A stretch of DNA of 64,000 nt from NCBI RefSeq assembly GCF_000687555.1, contig NZ_JHWJ01000008.1:62001-126000 (forward strand). The letters run 5' to 3'. The stretch comes from [Clostridium] aerotolerans DSM 5434 (GTDB taxonomy: Bacteria; Bacillota; Clostridia; Lachnospirales; Lachnospiraceae). Shown piece after piece: positions 9,970-17,946 of this stretch. Numbering within the stretch: the stretch's first letter is position 1; each line of letters begins with the position of its first letter. Position numbers and translations under genes: made by a program. The notes under the pieces are model-generated. The model was not told where the DNA came from. It saw nothing but the letters and a program-made list of their open reading frames with translations, and did no database searches.

Positions 9970-10605
9970 TTAGTTAGCTGCTTTTACTGTTTCCTTGATT
10001 GTTACTAGAGACTTCTTTGGTCCTGGTACAGCACCTTTAACTAAAATCAGGTTGTTTTCAATGTCAACCCTAACGATTTCAAGGTTCTGGATTGTGATTC
10101 TCTTGTTACCCATCTGACCAGGCATCTTCTTGCCCTTGAATACCTTACTTGGATCAGAAGCAGCACCATTGGAACCAGCATGACGGTGGAACTTAGAACC
10201 GTGAGCCATAGGTCCTCTGGACTGTCCATGTCTCTTAATAGCACCCTGGAAACCTTTACCTTTGGAGATTGCGGTTGCATCAATCTTATCGCCTGCAGCG
10301 AAGATATCAGCTTTGATTTCGTCTTTAACAGAATACTCGGAAGCATTCTCAAGCTTGAATTCTCTTACATATCTCTTGTAAGAAACTCCGGCCTTATCAA
10401 AATGGCCTTTTAATGGCTTGCTAACAAGTTTTTCTCTCTTATCAACATAACCAATCTGTACTGCACTGTAACCATCGTTCTCAACGGTCTTGATCTGTGT
10501 TACTACACAAGGACCAGCCTGAAGAACTGTTACTGGAGTTAATACTCCGTTTTCATTGAAGATCTGTGTCATTCCGACTTTGGTAGCTAAAATACCCTTC
10601 TTCAT
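9970..10605 (-). CDS. rplC: 50S ribosomal protein L3
   Basis: 211 aa. L3 is an early assembly protein that reaches the peptidyl-transferase centre. Signatures are [18 protein letters not shown] at the N-terminus, [20 protein letters not shown] and GSIG-like [20 protein letters not shown]. The upstream gap 10606-10784 (179 bp) holds a GATTGC/GCAATC stem with TTTC loop near 10635-10652 and a CTGCC/GGCAG stem near 10693-10703 but no clear promoter. Confidence 0.97.
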   Translation of the reverse strand: MKKGILATKVGMTQIFNENGVLTPVTVLQAGPCVVTQIKTVENDGYSAVQIGYVDKREKLVSKPLKGHFDKAGVSYKRYVREFKLENASEYSVKDEIKADIFAAGDKIDATAISKGKGFQGAIKRHGQSRGPMAHGSKFHRHAGSNGAASDPSKVFKGKKMPGQMGNKRITIQNLEIVRVDIENNLILVKGAVPGPKKSLVTIKETVKAAN

Positions 10606-10784
10606 GTTTTTACCTCCTGTTTGTTAATTCTACAGCGGATTGCTTTCGCAATCATCCTAGAACAGTCCAATATACGTGGAACACTATAACTCTGCCTGGC
10701 AGAGATGTTGATTCCTTACAGGAAAAAGTGTTGCTTCTATATTAAAACCCTTCAGGATATTACCTAAATTGTTTCTGATGAAGA

Positions 10785-11102
10785 TTATTTGTTCTTCATC
10801 TTGATATCGATGTACACACCTGCAGGCATTTCCAGTCTGGATAATGCATCAACAGTTTTCTGGCTTGGTGTGATGATATCAATAAGTCTCTTGTGAGTTC
10901 TCTGCTCGAACTGCTCTCTGGAATCTTTGTATTTGTGAACCGCTCTTAAGATGGTTACCACTTCCTTCTTGGTTGGTAACGGCACCGGTCCGCTCACTTT
11001 AGATCCTGTCTTTTTTACAGTGTCGATGATTTTGCCTGCTGACTGATCAACTAACTGATGGTCATAGGCCTTTAATGTGATTCTCATTACTTGACTTGCC
11101 AT
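10785..11102 (-). CDS. rpsJ: 30S ribosomal protein S10 (NusE)
   Basis: 105 aa starting [21 protein letters not shown]10 is a 30S head protein and, as NusE, a transcription antitermination partner of NusB. Conserved [20 protein letters not shown] is present. The frame is open for 35 codons upstream, but GGAGG lies just before the ATG at 11102, and the upstream residues resemble nothing in the family. It is the first gene of the S10 operon. Confidence 0.97.
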   Translation of the reverse strand: MASQVMRITLKAYDHQLVDQSAGKIIDTVKKTGSKVSGPVPLPTKKEVVTILRAVHKYKDSREQFEQRTHKRLIDIITPSQKTVDALSRLEMPAGVYIDIKMKNK

Positions 11103-11325
11103 AAAAAAAGTCGCCTCCTTTTCGCACTTAATAGAAGTACGACAAGCGGTGACTGTACACGTTCCCGTGTGTGTCCTCCAGGACCTCACACAGACTTTCT
11201 CTTTCAATTACAGAGTTTTAAATTGTACAGTGACTTGTCGCCAGTTTCCTAACTTGACATTCGCTCCGCGGAAAACCTGCTTATACAAGCAGCAACCTCA
11301 CGCTTCAACGCTATCATGCCACAGC
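11103..11325 (-). promoter_or_regulatory. Structured 5' leader of the S10 operon mRNA
   Basis: About 220 nt lie between the inferred transcription start and rpsJ. A long-range helix pairs 11141-11158 with 11225-11239 (GACAAG/CTTGTC plus ACTGTAC/GTACAGT, with a small bulge). It encloses a hairpin at about 11166-11192 (GTGTG...CACAC with a TCC/GGA core). An ordered fold this close to rpsJ suggests autoregulation, by analogy with L4 control of the E. coli S10 leader. Sequence homology to that leader was not recognised. Confidence 0.5.
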
Positions 11326-11331
11326 CTTAAC

Positions 11332-11360
11332 AGAATAACATACTTTTTTTCCCATTGCAA
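11332..11360 (-). promoter_or_regulatory. Sigma-A promoter of the S10 operon
   Basis: On the minus strand TTGCAA (11355-11360) is followed after exactly 17 bp by TATTCT (11332-11337). The spacer is A-rich. The predicted start is near 11325. It is the only good hexamer pair found between the upstream terminator and rpsJ. Confidence 0.75.
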
Positions 11361-11397
11361 GAGGTTTTTGCATTTTTTTTCTAAAACTAAGCCATGC

Positions 11398-11462
11398 AGA
11401 AAAAGATAAGTCATTTCCCCGTGTGAGCTCGCTCACAAAGAGGAAATGACTTATCTTTTTCT
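11398..11462. terminator. Bidirectional intrinsic terminator
   Basis: A perfect 21-bp inverted repeat: 11398-11418 pairs with 11442-11462. The outer ends are AGAAAAAG/CTTTTTCT, so each strand ends in a U-rich arm. A nested GTGAGC/GCTCAC hairpin sits inside. It closes the transcript of the cell-wall-binding gene and insulates the S10 promoter. A second inverted repeat, TCATTTGGCG/CGCCAAATGA (11486-11495 and 11529-11538), lies just before it. Confidence 0.85.
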
Positions 11463-11583
11463 ATAGGGCGCAGCCCGTGAATGAATCATTTGGCGTCAAA
11501 TCATTTTATCTTTTACCAGGCATCAGGCCGCCAAATGATGAATTCCATGTCTGACCTCCATCCTACTCCCTGATCTCTCCATC

Positions 11584-12939
11584 CTACTGCCAAGCCGGTT
11601 CCACAGGTTCTTTCCCTTCATTCCCCTTAGGATTCTCATCATCCACCTTAATCAAATTCCCATTACTCCCGGTCTTATACTTAACACCATCCGCACTTTT
11701 AACGGTAGTATTCTTAGAAACTCTCCCAGAAGTATTAACCACATATGTAGTCTTTGTACTGCCAGTAGGAATTGCAATCGGATCATATTTATTCCCGTCA
11801 TCCGCACACTGAAGCTTTCCCATATAATAAAGGTAGCCATCCTTCACCCCAGTATACCCACGACCACTGTCACTAAAGTAATAAGTAGTATCATTGCCAT
11901 CGCCCTCCACTACTTTCACCTTCCCCTTTTGCATGGTACTTGTTTTCTTATCCCCAAAATAAAAAGCAGTATAATCAGAAGACCCGCCAATGGATACCTT
12001 CTGAAGTCCATACACCGGATTCCCCAGCTCATTAAACAAATATGTCTTATCATTAATCTTAGTTAAATCAGAAGTTCTTGCCTCGCCCTCTTTCGGTCCA
12101 GCTTTTGGAACACCTGCCGTAGAAAAGTAAAACCACTCTACATTCTCTTCATAACCGGAAATATCTCTGGGGGGTTCTACCGAGTACCAGCCCACTCTTA
12201 ATTTCCCATTAGCATCATAGTACTTATAATTCTGAATCTCATGTTCCGCGTTATCAATTCCAACATTCCTCCAGCCAGTCTGAAGGGCACCATCTGAATT
12301 AAAGCAATAAGCAACCCCATCAATCTTATAGGATCCATAATCACCGCTTGAATCCTTAGGAACGTACTTTTTTCCATTGTCACCAAAATAATACCATAAC
12401 TTGCCGTCATCACTGTCTCCAGGATTTACCCTTCCGGATTCTTCATTGCTTCCAGGGGGATAGAGCTTCTGCCAGCCTGTCCTCATGGCGCCGTCTGTTC
12501 CACAGTAATACATGTCATCTAGGACCCAGCCCGTCTGCATCTCACCATTGGAATCAAAGTAATACCACTTGTTATTGATCTTTGACCAATTGTCCATAAT
12601 GGCTTTCCCGCTGCTTCCAAAATAATACCACTTATAGTTGGCAGAACCGTTATCCTGGAACTTCATCCACTTGTCTGTCACTAAAATTCCGTTGGAATCC
12701 ACATAATAGGTATTCTCCACCCATGAATTAAGTGCCATCTCACCGTTGGAATTTAAGTATCTCCAGTTGTTGTCCTCACCCTTCTTCCAGGTGTTGGTTA
12801 CTTTATTCCCGCTTTCGTCCACATACACCCAGTTGTTACCGGAAGCTGATTTCTCCCAGCCTGCCCAGGCGTTCACGGTCGGAACATGAACCGCCAGCAC
12901 TGCACTTGCTGCCAGTACAATGAGACCTTTTCTTTTCAT
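11584..12939 (-). CDS. Secreted cell-wall-binding repeat protein
   Basis: 451 aa with an N-terminal signal peptide (hydrophobic GLIVLAASAVLAVHV, cleavage likely after VNAWA). The rest is built of about 15-20 imperfect aromatic repeats such as NNKWYYFDSNGEMQTGW and ENTYYVDSNGILVTDKW. This is the choline/glucan-binding (CW_binding) repeat pattern. Such repeats attach proteins to wall teichoic acids or glucans. No catalytic domain is visible, so it is either a surface adhesin or structural protein. The C-terminus is an acidic/Pro tail (NPKGNEGKEPVEPAWQ). A GGAGTG site precedes the ATG. It is monocistronic. Confidence 0.85.
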   Translation of the reverse strand: MKRKGLIVLAASAVLAVHVPTVNAWAGWEKSASGNNWVYVDESGNKVTNTWKKGEDNNWRYLNSNGEMALNSWVENTYYVDSNGILVTDKWMKFQDNGSANYKWYYFGSSGKAIMDNWSKINNKWYYFDSNGEMQTGWVLDDMYYCGTDGAMRTGWQKLYPPGSNEESGRVNPGDSDDGKLWYYFGDNGKKYVPKDSSGDYGSYKIDGVAYCFNSDGALQTGWRNVGIDNAEHEIQNYKYYDANGKLRVGWYSVEPPRDISGYEENVEWFYFSTAGVPKAGPKEGEARTSDLTKINDKTYLFNELGNPVYGLQKVSIGGSSDYTAFYFGDKKTSTMQKGKVKVVEGDGNDTTYYFSDSGRGYTGVKDGYLYYMGKLQCADDGNKYDPIAIPTGSTKTTYVVNTSGRVSKNTTVKSADGVKYKTGSNGNLIKVDDENPKGNEGKEPVEPAWQ

Positions 12940-12980
12940 ATCTTCACTCCTTACAGGGATTTCCTTTTCTTGCTAATTTC

Positions 12981-13009
12981 ATTTTAACAATTATTCTCAG
13001 ATTATTCAA
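12981..13009 (-). promoter_or_regulatory. Promoter of the cell-wall-binding gene
   Basis: Minus-strand TTGAAT (13004-13009), 17 bp, TAAAAT (12981-12986). The inferred start is about 35 bp upstream of the ATG. Confidence 0.6.
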
Positions 13010-13146
13010 CTGTTTTAATCTTTCGATTCTATTACAAAATTATTGCTCTGTATCTCCATATGGTCATAAATATGAAAGAATACATAAGAATAAACAATAT
13101 TTATTACATTCATCAGGAAGAATCCGCTAAAAGGGCTTATCACAGG

Positions 13147-13182
13147 AAAAAGGCGGGCCCGGCAATGCCGGGAACCCGCCCA
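13147..13182 (-). terminator. Intrinsic terminator after the Cys-rich gene
   Basis: On the minus strand a strong GC stem, GGCGGG(TT)CCCGGCA with TGCCGGGCCCGCC, is followed by TTTTTCC. It lies about 35 bp after the stop of the Cys-rich gene. Confidence 0.85.
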
Positions 13183-13217
13183 ATCTATAAAATATGAAAG
13201 AATGCTCACGCACTCTG

Positions 13218-13469
13218 TCAGTTACAACGATTATTTCTGCATCCACAATTATTTCCGCGCCCGCAGTTTCCGCATTGATTTCCGCAACGGTTACAACGAT
13301 TGTTGCAGCGATTGCACTGATTTCCACAGCGATTTCTGCAGCATCTGCGGTTGGAGCAATTGTTAAAGCAGATATTTCCGAAGCTGCCGCAGCCATTGCA
13401 AAATCTGTAATTGCCCCAGCAATTGAGCCCACAGTTCCCTATACAAAAGCCCATACGTAAACAACTCAT
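13218..13469 (-). CDS. Cysteine/asparagine-rich small protein, unknown function
   Basis: 83 aa with 20 Cys (24 percent), about 21 Asn and about a dozen Arg. The C-terminal half is a loose repeat of CNRC/CGNQC-type units, for example NRCGNQCNRCNNRC. There is no signal peptide or membrane segment. It is judged real because ATG is preceded by AAAGAGGTGA at good spacing and the gene ends at a strong terminator. No family was recognised. The composition would suit metal binding, a disulfide-crosslinked coat or shell protein, or a peptide precursor; these are guesses. A long Ala/Ser/Thr-rich frame on the other strand lacks a ribosome site. Confidence 0.7.
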   Translation of the reverse strand: MSCLRMGFCIGNCGLNCWGNYRFCNGCGSFGNICFNNCSNRRCCRNRCGNQCNRCNNRCNRCGNQCGNCGRGNNCGCRNNRCN

Positions 13470-13475
13470 TAAAAT

Positions 13476-13530
13476 TCACCTCTTTAAGCGATTTATACTA
13501 TATTATATAGGACATAGCACAAAGAGGTGA
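13476..13530 (-). repeat. Inverted repeat that could hide the ribosome site of the Cys-rich gene
   Basis: TCACCTCTTT at 13476-13485 and AAAGAGGTGA at 13521-13530 form a perfect 10-bp inverted repeat. The first arm, read on the minus strand, is the ribosome site of the Cys-rich gene. The loop between them is AT-rich and contains a TATAAT-like sequence (about 13499-13512), so transcription may start inside it. Confidence 0.45.
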
Positions 13531-13644
13531 TTAAAGCCGTCCAAAACCTGTTTTGAGCCGTACTTGACGGTGATAGCTCTTTCCAGTATAATCATAGAAT
13601 CGTAGGAAATATAGGATTGTTAGATAGAAAGGTTGGCACCGATT

Positions 13645-14514
13645 ATGTGGATTGCAGACGGCTGGAAAGATTATGAAATTATAGATTGTTCAGAAGGAGA
13701 AAAACTGGAGCGCTGGGGAAATTATATTCTTGTTCGTCCTGACCCTCAGGTTATCTGGTCCACTCCAAAGACAGAAAAGGGCTGGACCAAGATGAATGGC
13801 CATTATCACCGAAGTGCAAAAGGCGGCGGTGAATGGGAATTCTTTCACCTGCCGGAGCAGTGGACCATTAGTTATAAGGAGCTGACATTTCAGCTTAAGC
13901 CCTTCAGCTTTAAACATACAGGACTCTTCCCGGAGCAGGCGGCAAACTGGGACTGGTTCCGTGATAAAATAAAAAAGGCCGGACGGCCTGTAAAGGTATT
14001 AAACTTATTTGCATACACCGGAGGCGCTACCTTAGCTGCCGCAAAAGCCGGAGCTTCTGTCACCCATGTGGATGCTTCCAAGGGAATGGTCGGCTGGGCC
14101 AAGGAGAATGCCCGCTCCTCTAATTTAGAATCTGCAAACATTCGCTGGATCGTAGATGATTGTGTGAAGTTCGTGGAAAGAGAAATCCGCAGAGGCAGTA
14201 AATACGATGCCATTATTATGGATCCTCCTTCCTATGGAAGAGGACCTAAAGGCGAGATCTGGAAGATTGAAGATGCCATTTACCCATTGGTTCAGCTTTG
14301 TTCTCAGCTTCTTTCTGATACTCCGCTGTTCTTCCTTATTAATTCTTATACAACAGGACTGGCACCTTCTGTATTGTCCTACATGTTATCCACGGAAGTT
14401 GGTGCGAAACATGGTGGCAAGGTTGAGGCCGGAGAAGTTGGACTTCCAGTTACCAAAACAGGTCTGGTACTTCCCTGTGGTGCATCAGGACGATGGTCAT
14501 CGACCTCCGTTTAA
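13645..14514 (+). CDS. Class I SAM-dependent RNA methyltransferase (RlmI/COG1092-like)
   Basis: 289 aa. Probable RNA methyltransferase using S-adenosylmethionine. Motif I is VLNLFAYTGGATLAAAKAGA, and DPPSYGRG (Asp193 onward) is the catalytic motif IV seen in m5C/m2G methylases of this group. The C-terminal TGLVLPCGASGRW is typical. Unlike full-length RlmI there is no PUA domain at the N-terminus. ATG at 13645 is chosen over an in-frame TTG at 13633 that touches the AGAAAGG site. The 3' end overlaps the convergent acyltransferase gene by 18 bp. Target RNA is not known. Confidence 0.85.
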   Translation: MWIADGWKDYEIIDCSEGEKLERWGNYILVRPDPQVIWSTPKTEKGWTKMNGHYHRSAKGGGEWEFFHLPEQWTISYKELTFQLKPFSFKHTGLFPEQAANWDWFRDKIKKAGRPVKVLNLFAYTGGATLAAAKAGASVTHVDASKGMVGWAKENARSSNLESANIRWIVDDCVKFVEREIRRGSKYDAIIMDPPSYGRGPKGEIWKIEDAIYPLVQLCSQLLSDTPLFFLINSYTTGLAPSVLSYMLSTEVGAKHGGKVEAGEVGLPVTKTGLVLPCGASGRWSSTSV

Positions 14515-15534
14515 TAAGCACCAGATCCTTGGGGTGAATCTCCGTAAGAAACAAGCGATATAATAGCTAAAAAAAACGCATATGACCGGCATGAATAAAA
14601 AGATTCCAATAGGAATTTCCGGAAGGGACGGGAGCAGAAATGCTCCTGTTTTGTTTATCAGTCTCACCATGGCAAAATGTATGGCATAGAGGAAAAAGTT
14701 CTGCTTCATCCATTCCTTTGCTTCAAACAGAAGAAAATCTGGTACTATAAGCCATAAGGCCACGGGAACAAACAAGCGAAATAACACGACAGAGGCTGCC
14801 ATCTCTCCCGGTGCTTCCCCAGGAAAGTCAAAGCCGTATACCAGATAAGATAAAATAAGCAGCAAAAAACCGGCGAAGAACTTCTTTCTATCCCAGCTTT
14901 TTTCTACAATCTCTTTTCCATGAACTGCTGCAAAGGCTCCAACCGAATAATAGAGCATGGCATCCAGATTTACAAATCTCAACTCAACACCTGCATAAAT
15001 AGCAAAGAAGATACCCAGGATAAATATTCCCCCTATTACTTTCTTCTTTATTATAAGGTAGATGAGAGGTGCCAGTATTACAAGGATTATGAGCTGATTC
15101 AAATACCAGAACACGTAATTATAGGTATAATGAAGAACCGCATCCACAGCCTTAACGATGGAAAAAGGAATTCTCCCCTTACCCATAATATCTCTTATCA
15201 CAGGAATCCTGCTTCCTATAACATATCCAAGATAATATAGAAAATTCCATACAATATAAGGAACCAGTATACTGCGTATCCTGGAGTTCCATTTGGGCCA
15301 AAGCAGCTTCAAGGCAAAGGTTCGAAAGAAAAGGTAGGAAGAAATCAAAAAAAAGCCAGGCACAGCCACCTGCGCGATGGTATCTCCTAAAAAGCGCTCC
15401 AGATAATCGGTACGGTAGGCGGTTTTGGTAGCACCTAAAAATAGCACTGCGTTATAGGAGTGGACCCAGATAACCAGAACACTAAAGAAAAAGGTAAACC
15501 AGATGATTTTATTTCTAAACTTCTGCTCTTCCAT
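14497..15534 (-). CDS. Membrane acyltransferase, acyltransferase-3 family
   Basis: 345 aa integral membrane protein with about ten hydrophobic segments. N-terminal IIWFTFFFSVLVIWVHSYNA carries the early helix with histidine typical of acyltransferase-3 (OafA/WecH-like) proteins. These proteins O-acylate surface polysaccharides or other carbohydrates. RIRSILVPYIVWNFLYYLGY is another family-style segment. A GAAAGGAGG site precedes the ATG. The substrate cannot be read from context. Confidence 0.8.
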   Translation of the reverse strand: MEEQKFRNKIIWFTFFFSVLVIWVHSYNAVLFLGATKTAYRTDYLERFLGDTIAQVAVPGFFLISSYLFFRTFALKLLWPKWNSRIRSILVPYIVWNFLYYLGYVIGSRIPVIRDIMGKGRIPFSIVKAVDAVLHYTYNYVFWYLNQLIILVILAPLIYLIIKKKVIGGIFILGIFFAIYAGVELRFVNLDAMLYYSVGAFAAVHGKEIVEKSWDRKKFFAGFLLLILSYLVYGFDFPGEAPGEMAASVVLFRLFVPVALWLIVPDFLLFEAKEWMKQNFFLYAIHFAMVRLINKTGAFLLPSLPEIPIGIFLFMPVICVFFSYYIACFLRRFTPRIWCLLNGGR

Positions 15535-15569
15535 AGGTCCTCCTTTCTTCCTTATCTAATAGTAAATGA

Positions 15570-16424
15570 TTAACACATCTTATCCAGGACTGATGCCGAT
15601 ACCTTCTCATTATTCCTGTCACACTGTTCAAAATACCTTCTATAATATTCCGTATACATTAAGTCGATGAGAAATAGCTGGCTGATTTCAGAGGAGGTAG
15701 ACCCACCCTGAAGAGGACCTTCATTGGCACCGCATAAAAGAGTCATATCTGCAAAGGATGTAAGAGGCGATTTTAAGAACCTGGTGATGCAGATGGTAAC
15801 TGCTCCTGCCTTTTTTGCAAGCTCCGCAGTATGTATGGTATCCTTAGTGGAACCGGAATAGGAAAAAAATACGGCTGCCTCTCCCTCTGTCATCATGGAA
15901 GCCGCCATGGCCTGCATATGAGCATCCTGAAGGCAGAACACCTTCGGCTCTATTCTCATAAACTTATTTGCAGCCTTTAGGGCAGATATCATACTGGCTC
16001 CAACTCCAAAAAAGCAGATCCGTTTCGCCTCATATAGAGCATCAATGACCTTGCCAAACTGCTCCTCATTTAAAAGAGAATATGTCTCTTCCAGAGCACT
16101 CATATTCGTATTAAGTACTTTTCTGGAAACCTCCTGAAAGGAATCCCTTAAGCTGATGTCTCCTTCTAAGCGTCCCTGACCGGTCGTCTCATCGTGGAGG
16201 CTTAAAGACAACCTCATCTTAAATTCCTGGTAGCCCTTTAAATCTAAGGTCTTACAAAAACGGAACACACTGGTATCTCCTACCTCACACGCTTCCGCAA
16301 GTCCGGTGATTGACATAAACAGGACCTCTCTGGAATTTTGCAGGATGTAGTCTGCTACCTTTTTCTCCGCCTTAGTAAATTGGTTGTACTCCAAACGGAT
16401 TCTGGTTAAAAAATCCCCCTTCAT
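15570..16424 (-). CDS. RpiR/MurR-family transcriptional regulator
   Basis: 284 aa. N-terminal HTH_6 domain (about 1-77; FTKAEKKVADYILQ and DTSVFRFCKTLDLKGYQEFK) and a C-terminal SIS sugar-isomerase domain (about 115-250; FFGVGASMISALKAANKFMR). Such proteins sense sugar phosphates. It lies 28 bp after nanE on the same strand, so amino-sugar phosphate control of nanE is likely; in other firmicutes RpiR-type NanR regulates sialic-acid genes. Confidence 0.9.
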   Translation of the reverse strand: MKGDFLTRIRLEYNQFTKAEKKVADYILQNSREVLFMSITGLAEACEVGDTSVFRFCKTLDLKGYQEFKMRLSLSLHDETTGQGRLEGDISLRDSFQEVSRKVLNTNMSALEETYSLLNEEQFGKVIDALYEAKRICFFGVGASMISALKAANKFMRIEPKVFCLQDAHMQAMAASMMTEGEAAVFFSYSGSTKDTIHTAELAKKAGAVTICITRFLKSPLTSFADMTLLCGANEGPLQGGSTSSEISQLFLIDLMYTEYYRRYFEQCDRNNEKVSASVLDKMC

Positions 16425-16452
16425 ATTATATACGCTCCTTTTTATCCTTATC

Positions 16453-17160
16453 TCATTTCATTTCATTTCCATTCCGACATCCGGAACCGGAAATAAAATA
16501 ATTGGTGATATCTCTTGGCCTTGTTATGGCACTTCCTACCACTGCCGCAAATGCACCAGCAGAAAATGCTGCCTTTAATTGCTCTGGTGTCCAAATGCCT
16601 CCTTCTGCAATGACCGGCCTTTTTATGTCCTTCGAAAGCTGTTTCATTAATAAAAGATTGGGAAGCTTCTCATCTTTTGTCTCCTGGGTGTATCCGCTTA
16701 GGGTAGTTCCGATTAAATCAAAGCCAAGGAAAGATGCTTCCATTCCCTCCTCATAGGTGGCACAATCCGCCATGAATAACTGATTGGGGTATTTTTCCCG
16801 GACTTCTTTCCAAAAGTCTTTGAGAGTTTCTCCCCCAGGCCTCCGTCTGCTGGTGGCGTCAAGGGCAATGATCTCTGCCCCACAGGAAACCAGCTCATCT
16901 ACTTCCTTTATGGTTGGAGTTATATATACTTCACTTCCAGCGTATTCCTTCTTTACGATTCCAATGACAGGAAGCGTTACCGTTTCCTTAATGGCTTTAA
17001 TATCTGCACTGGAATTGGCCCGGATTCCCACTGCACCGCCCTCTTTTGCCGCATATGCCATTCGGGACATAATATAAGAACTGAAGAGAGGTTCATCCTC
17101 AAGTGCCTGGCAGGATACAATCAGGCCGCCCTTTAGCTTATGAAGAATTTCTTCTCCCAT
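16453..17160 (-). CDS. nanE: N-acetylmannosamine-6-phosphate 2-epimerase
   Basis: 235 aa TIM-barrel. It converts ManNAc-6-P to GlcNAc-6-P in sialic-acid catabolism. Family features are LKGGLIVSCQALEDEPL at the N-terminus, GAEIIALDATSRRRP with the catalytic region, ADCATYEEGMEASFLGFD and PVIAEGGIWTPEQ. ATG at 17160 follows GGGGG; an upstream in-frame ATG lacks a site. No nanA lyase, kinase or transporter is adjacent, so the rest of the pathway must lie elsewhere or the gene serves ManNAc use alone. Confidence 0.93.
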   Translation of the reverse strand: MGEEILHKLKGGLIVSCQALEDEPLFSSYIMSRMAYAAKEGGAVGIRANSSADIKAIKETVTLPVIGIVKKEYAGSEVYITPTIKEVDELVSCGAEIIALDATSRRRPGGETLKDFWKEVREKYPNQLFMADCATYEEGMEASFLGFDLIGTTLSGYTQETKDEKLPNLLLMKQLSKDIKRPVIAEGGIWTPEQLKAAFSAGAFAAVVGSAITRPRDITNYFISGSGCRNGNEMK

Positions 17161-17230
17161 AATCTGCCCCCTTTCCATTAATAGAACAATCATATCATAA
17201 ACAAAAAATATATTTCAATATAATTCAATC

Positions 17231-17245
17231 AGAAAATTATTTTCT
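17231..17245. promoter_or_regulatory. Palindrome upstream of nanE, candidate RpiR operator
   Basis: AGAAAAT-T-ATTTTCT is a perfect 7-1-7 palindrome 71 bp upstream of the nanE start, in the divergent region shared with the gene at 17335. The RpiR gene downstream makes an operator role plausible. AT-rich palindromes also arise by chance. Confidence 0.4.
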
Positions 17246-17334
17246 TATATCAAGTCTATTTAAGTTTAAATTCAGTTAAGGGACACAACTTAGTGGTATA
17301 CTTCTATTATTTCATATACAAAGGAGGAAACAAC

Positions 17335-17793
17335 ATGAGTATTTCTAATGTATCTGGTAGTTCCACCCAAGATTATCAAATGGAAATTCAGCTGCAAAAT
17401 GAAAAAGAAAAAAAAGCTGCGGAACAAGCTGCATCCCAACAGGTACAGGTTACAGCGTTAACTGAATTAGGAGGAACCGCTGCTCCCAATGTACAAACAC
17501 AATCTTCATCAATAAAACAAAGCCAGGATACCATTGAGATCAGTGCAGAGGGCCGAGCTTACCAGCAAAAATCCCAAGCTGCAGCTATAACCGACTCTAC
17601 CGAATCAAATGATTCAAGCAGCCAGAACCTGACTGGTCTTACAGAAGATGAAATACAAAAGCTGGTTGATAAAGGGACCATAACTCAGGCTCAAGCAAAT
17701 GCCGAATTGTTAAAGAGAGCTTCAAAAGAGGATCAAAAGGAAATGTCTGCTGATATGAAAGACCCCGAACTTTATATGGATGACGAATCATAA
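17335..17793 (+). CDS. Small soluble protein, unknown function
   Basis: 152 aa, hydrophilic and low-complexity, rich in Gln, Ser, Ala and Glu. N-terminal coiled-coil-like stretch (NEKEKKAAEQAASQQVQV). The segment DTIEISAEGRAYQQ resembles the short D-x-(V/I)-x-(I/L)-S motif seen in FlgM-like and other flagellum-linked proteins, but the rest does not match FlgM. ATG follows AAAGGAGG. No signal peptide or membrane segment. An extended -10 (TGGTATACT) at about 17301-17309 could be its promoter. Function not recognised. Confidence 0.75.
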   Translation: MSISNVSGSSTQDYQMEIQLQNEKEKKAAEQAASQQVQVTALTELGGTAAPNVQTQSSSIKQSQDTIEISAEGRAYQQKSQAAAITDSTESNDSSSQNLTGLTEDEIQKLVDKGTITQAQANAELLKRASKEDQKEMSADMKDPELYMDDES

Positions 17794-17796
17794 ATG

Positions 17797-17827
17797 GAAA
17801 ACCCGGTTGAAAGCCGGGTTTTCTTCT
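17797..17827 (+). terminator. Intrinsic terminator
   Basis: AAAACCCGG and CCGGGTTTT pair around a short TTGAAAG loop and are followed by CTTCT; the stem itself ends in U residues. It sits four bases after the stop of the 152-aa gene. Confidence 0.8.
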
Positions 17828-17946
17828 CGTTAAACTCACCAGAAAAATATTCTTTTTTTTCACATAATTTTGAGACCTGACGCGTAGGGTTTATGGTATA
17901 ATACCAATAGTTTCAATGAATGCTTCATAGTAAGGAGAAAGAAACC

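Noticed and set aside
11103-11207. N-terminal extension of S10
   Set aside because: Unlike any S10 N-terminus, and it covers the GGAGG site and the leader helix.
13194-13460. Ala/Ser/Thr-rich frame on the plus strand opposite the Cys-rich gene
   Set aside because: No ribosome site before its ATG, and the composition is what the complement of a repetitive Cys/Asn/Arg gene gives. The minus-strand gene has a ribosome site and terminator.
14207-14563. Possible frameshift at the end of the RNA methyltransferase
   Set aside because: The second frame has no family-like residues, while the main frame ends in the expected TGLVLPCGASGRW region. The gene is complete.
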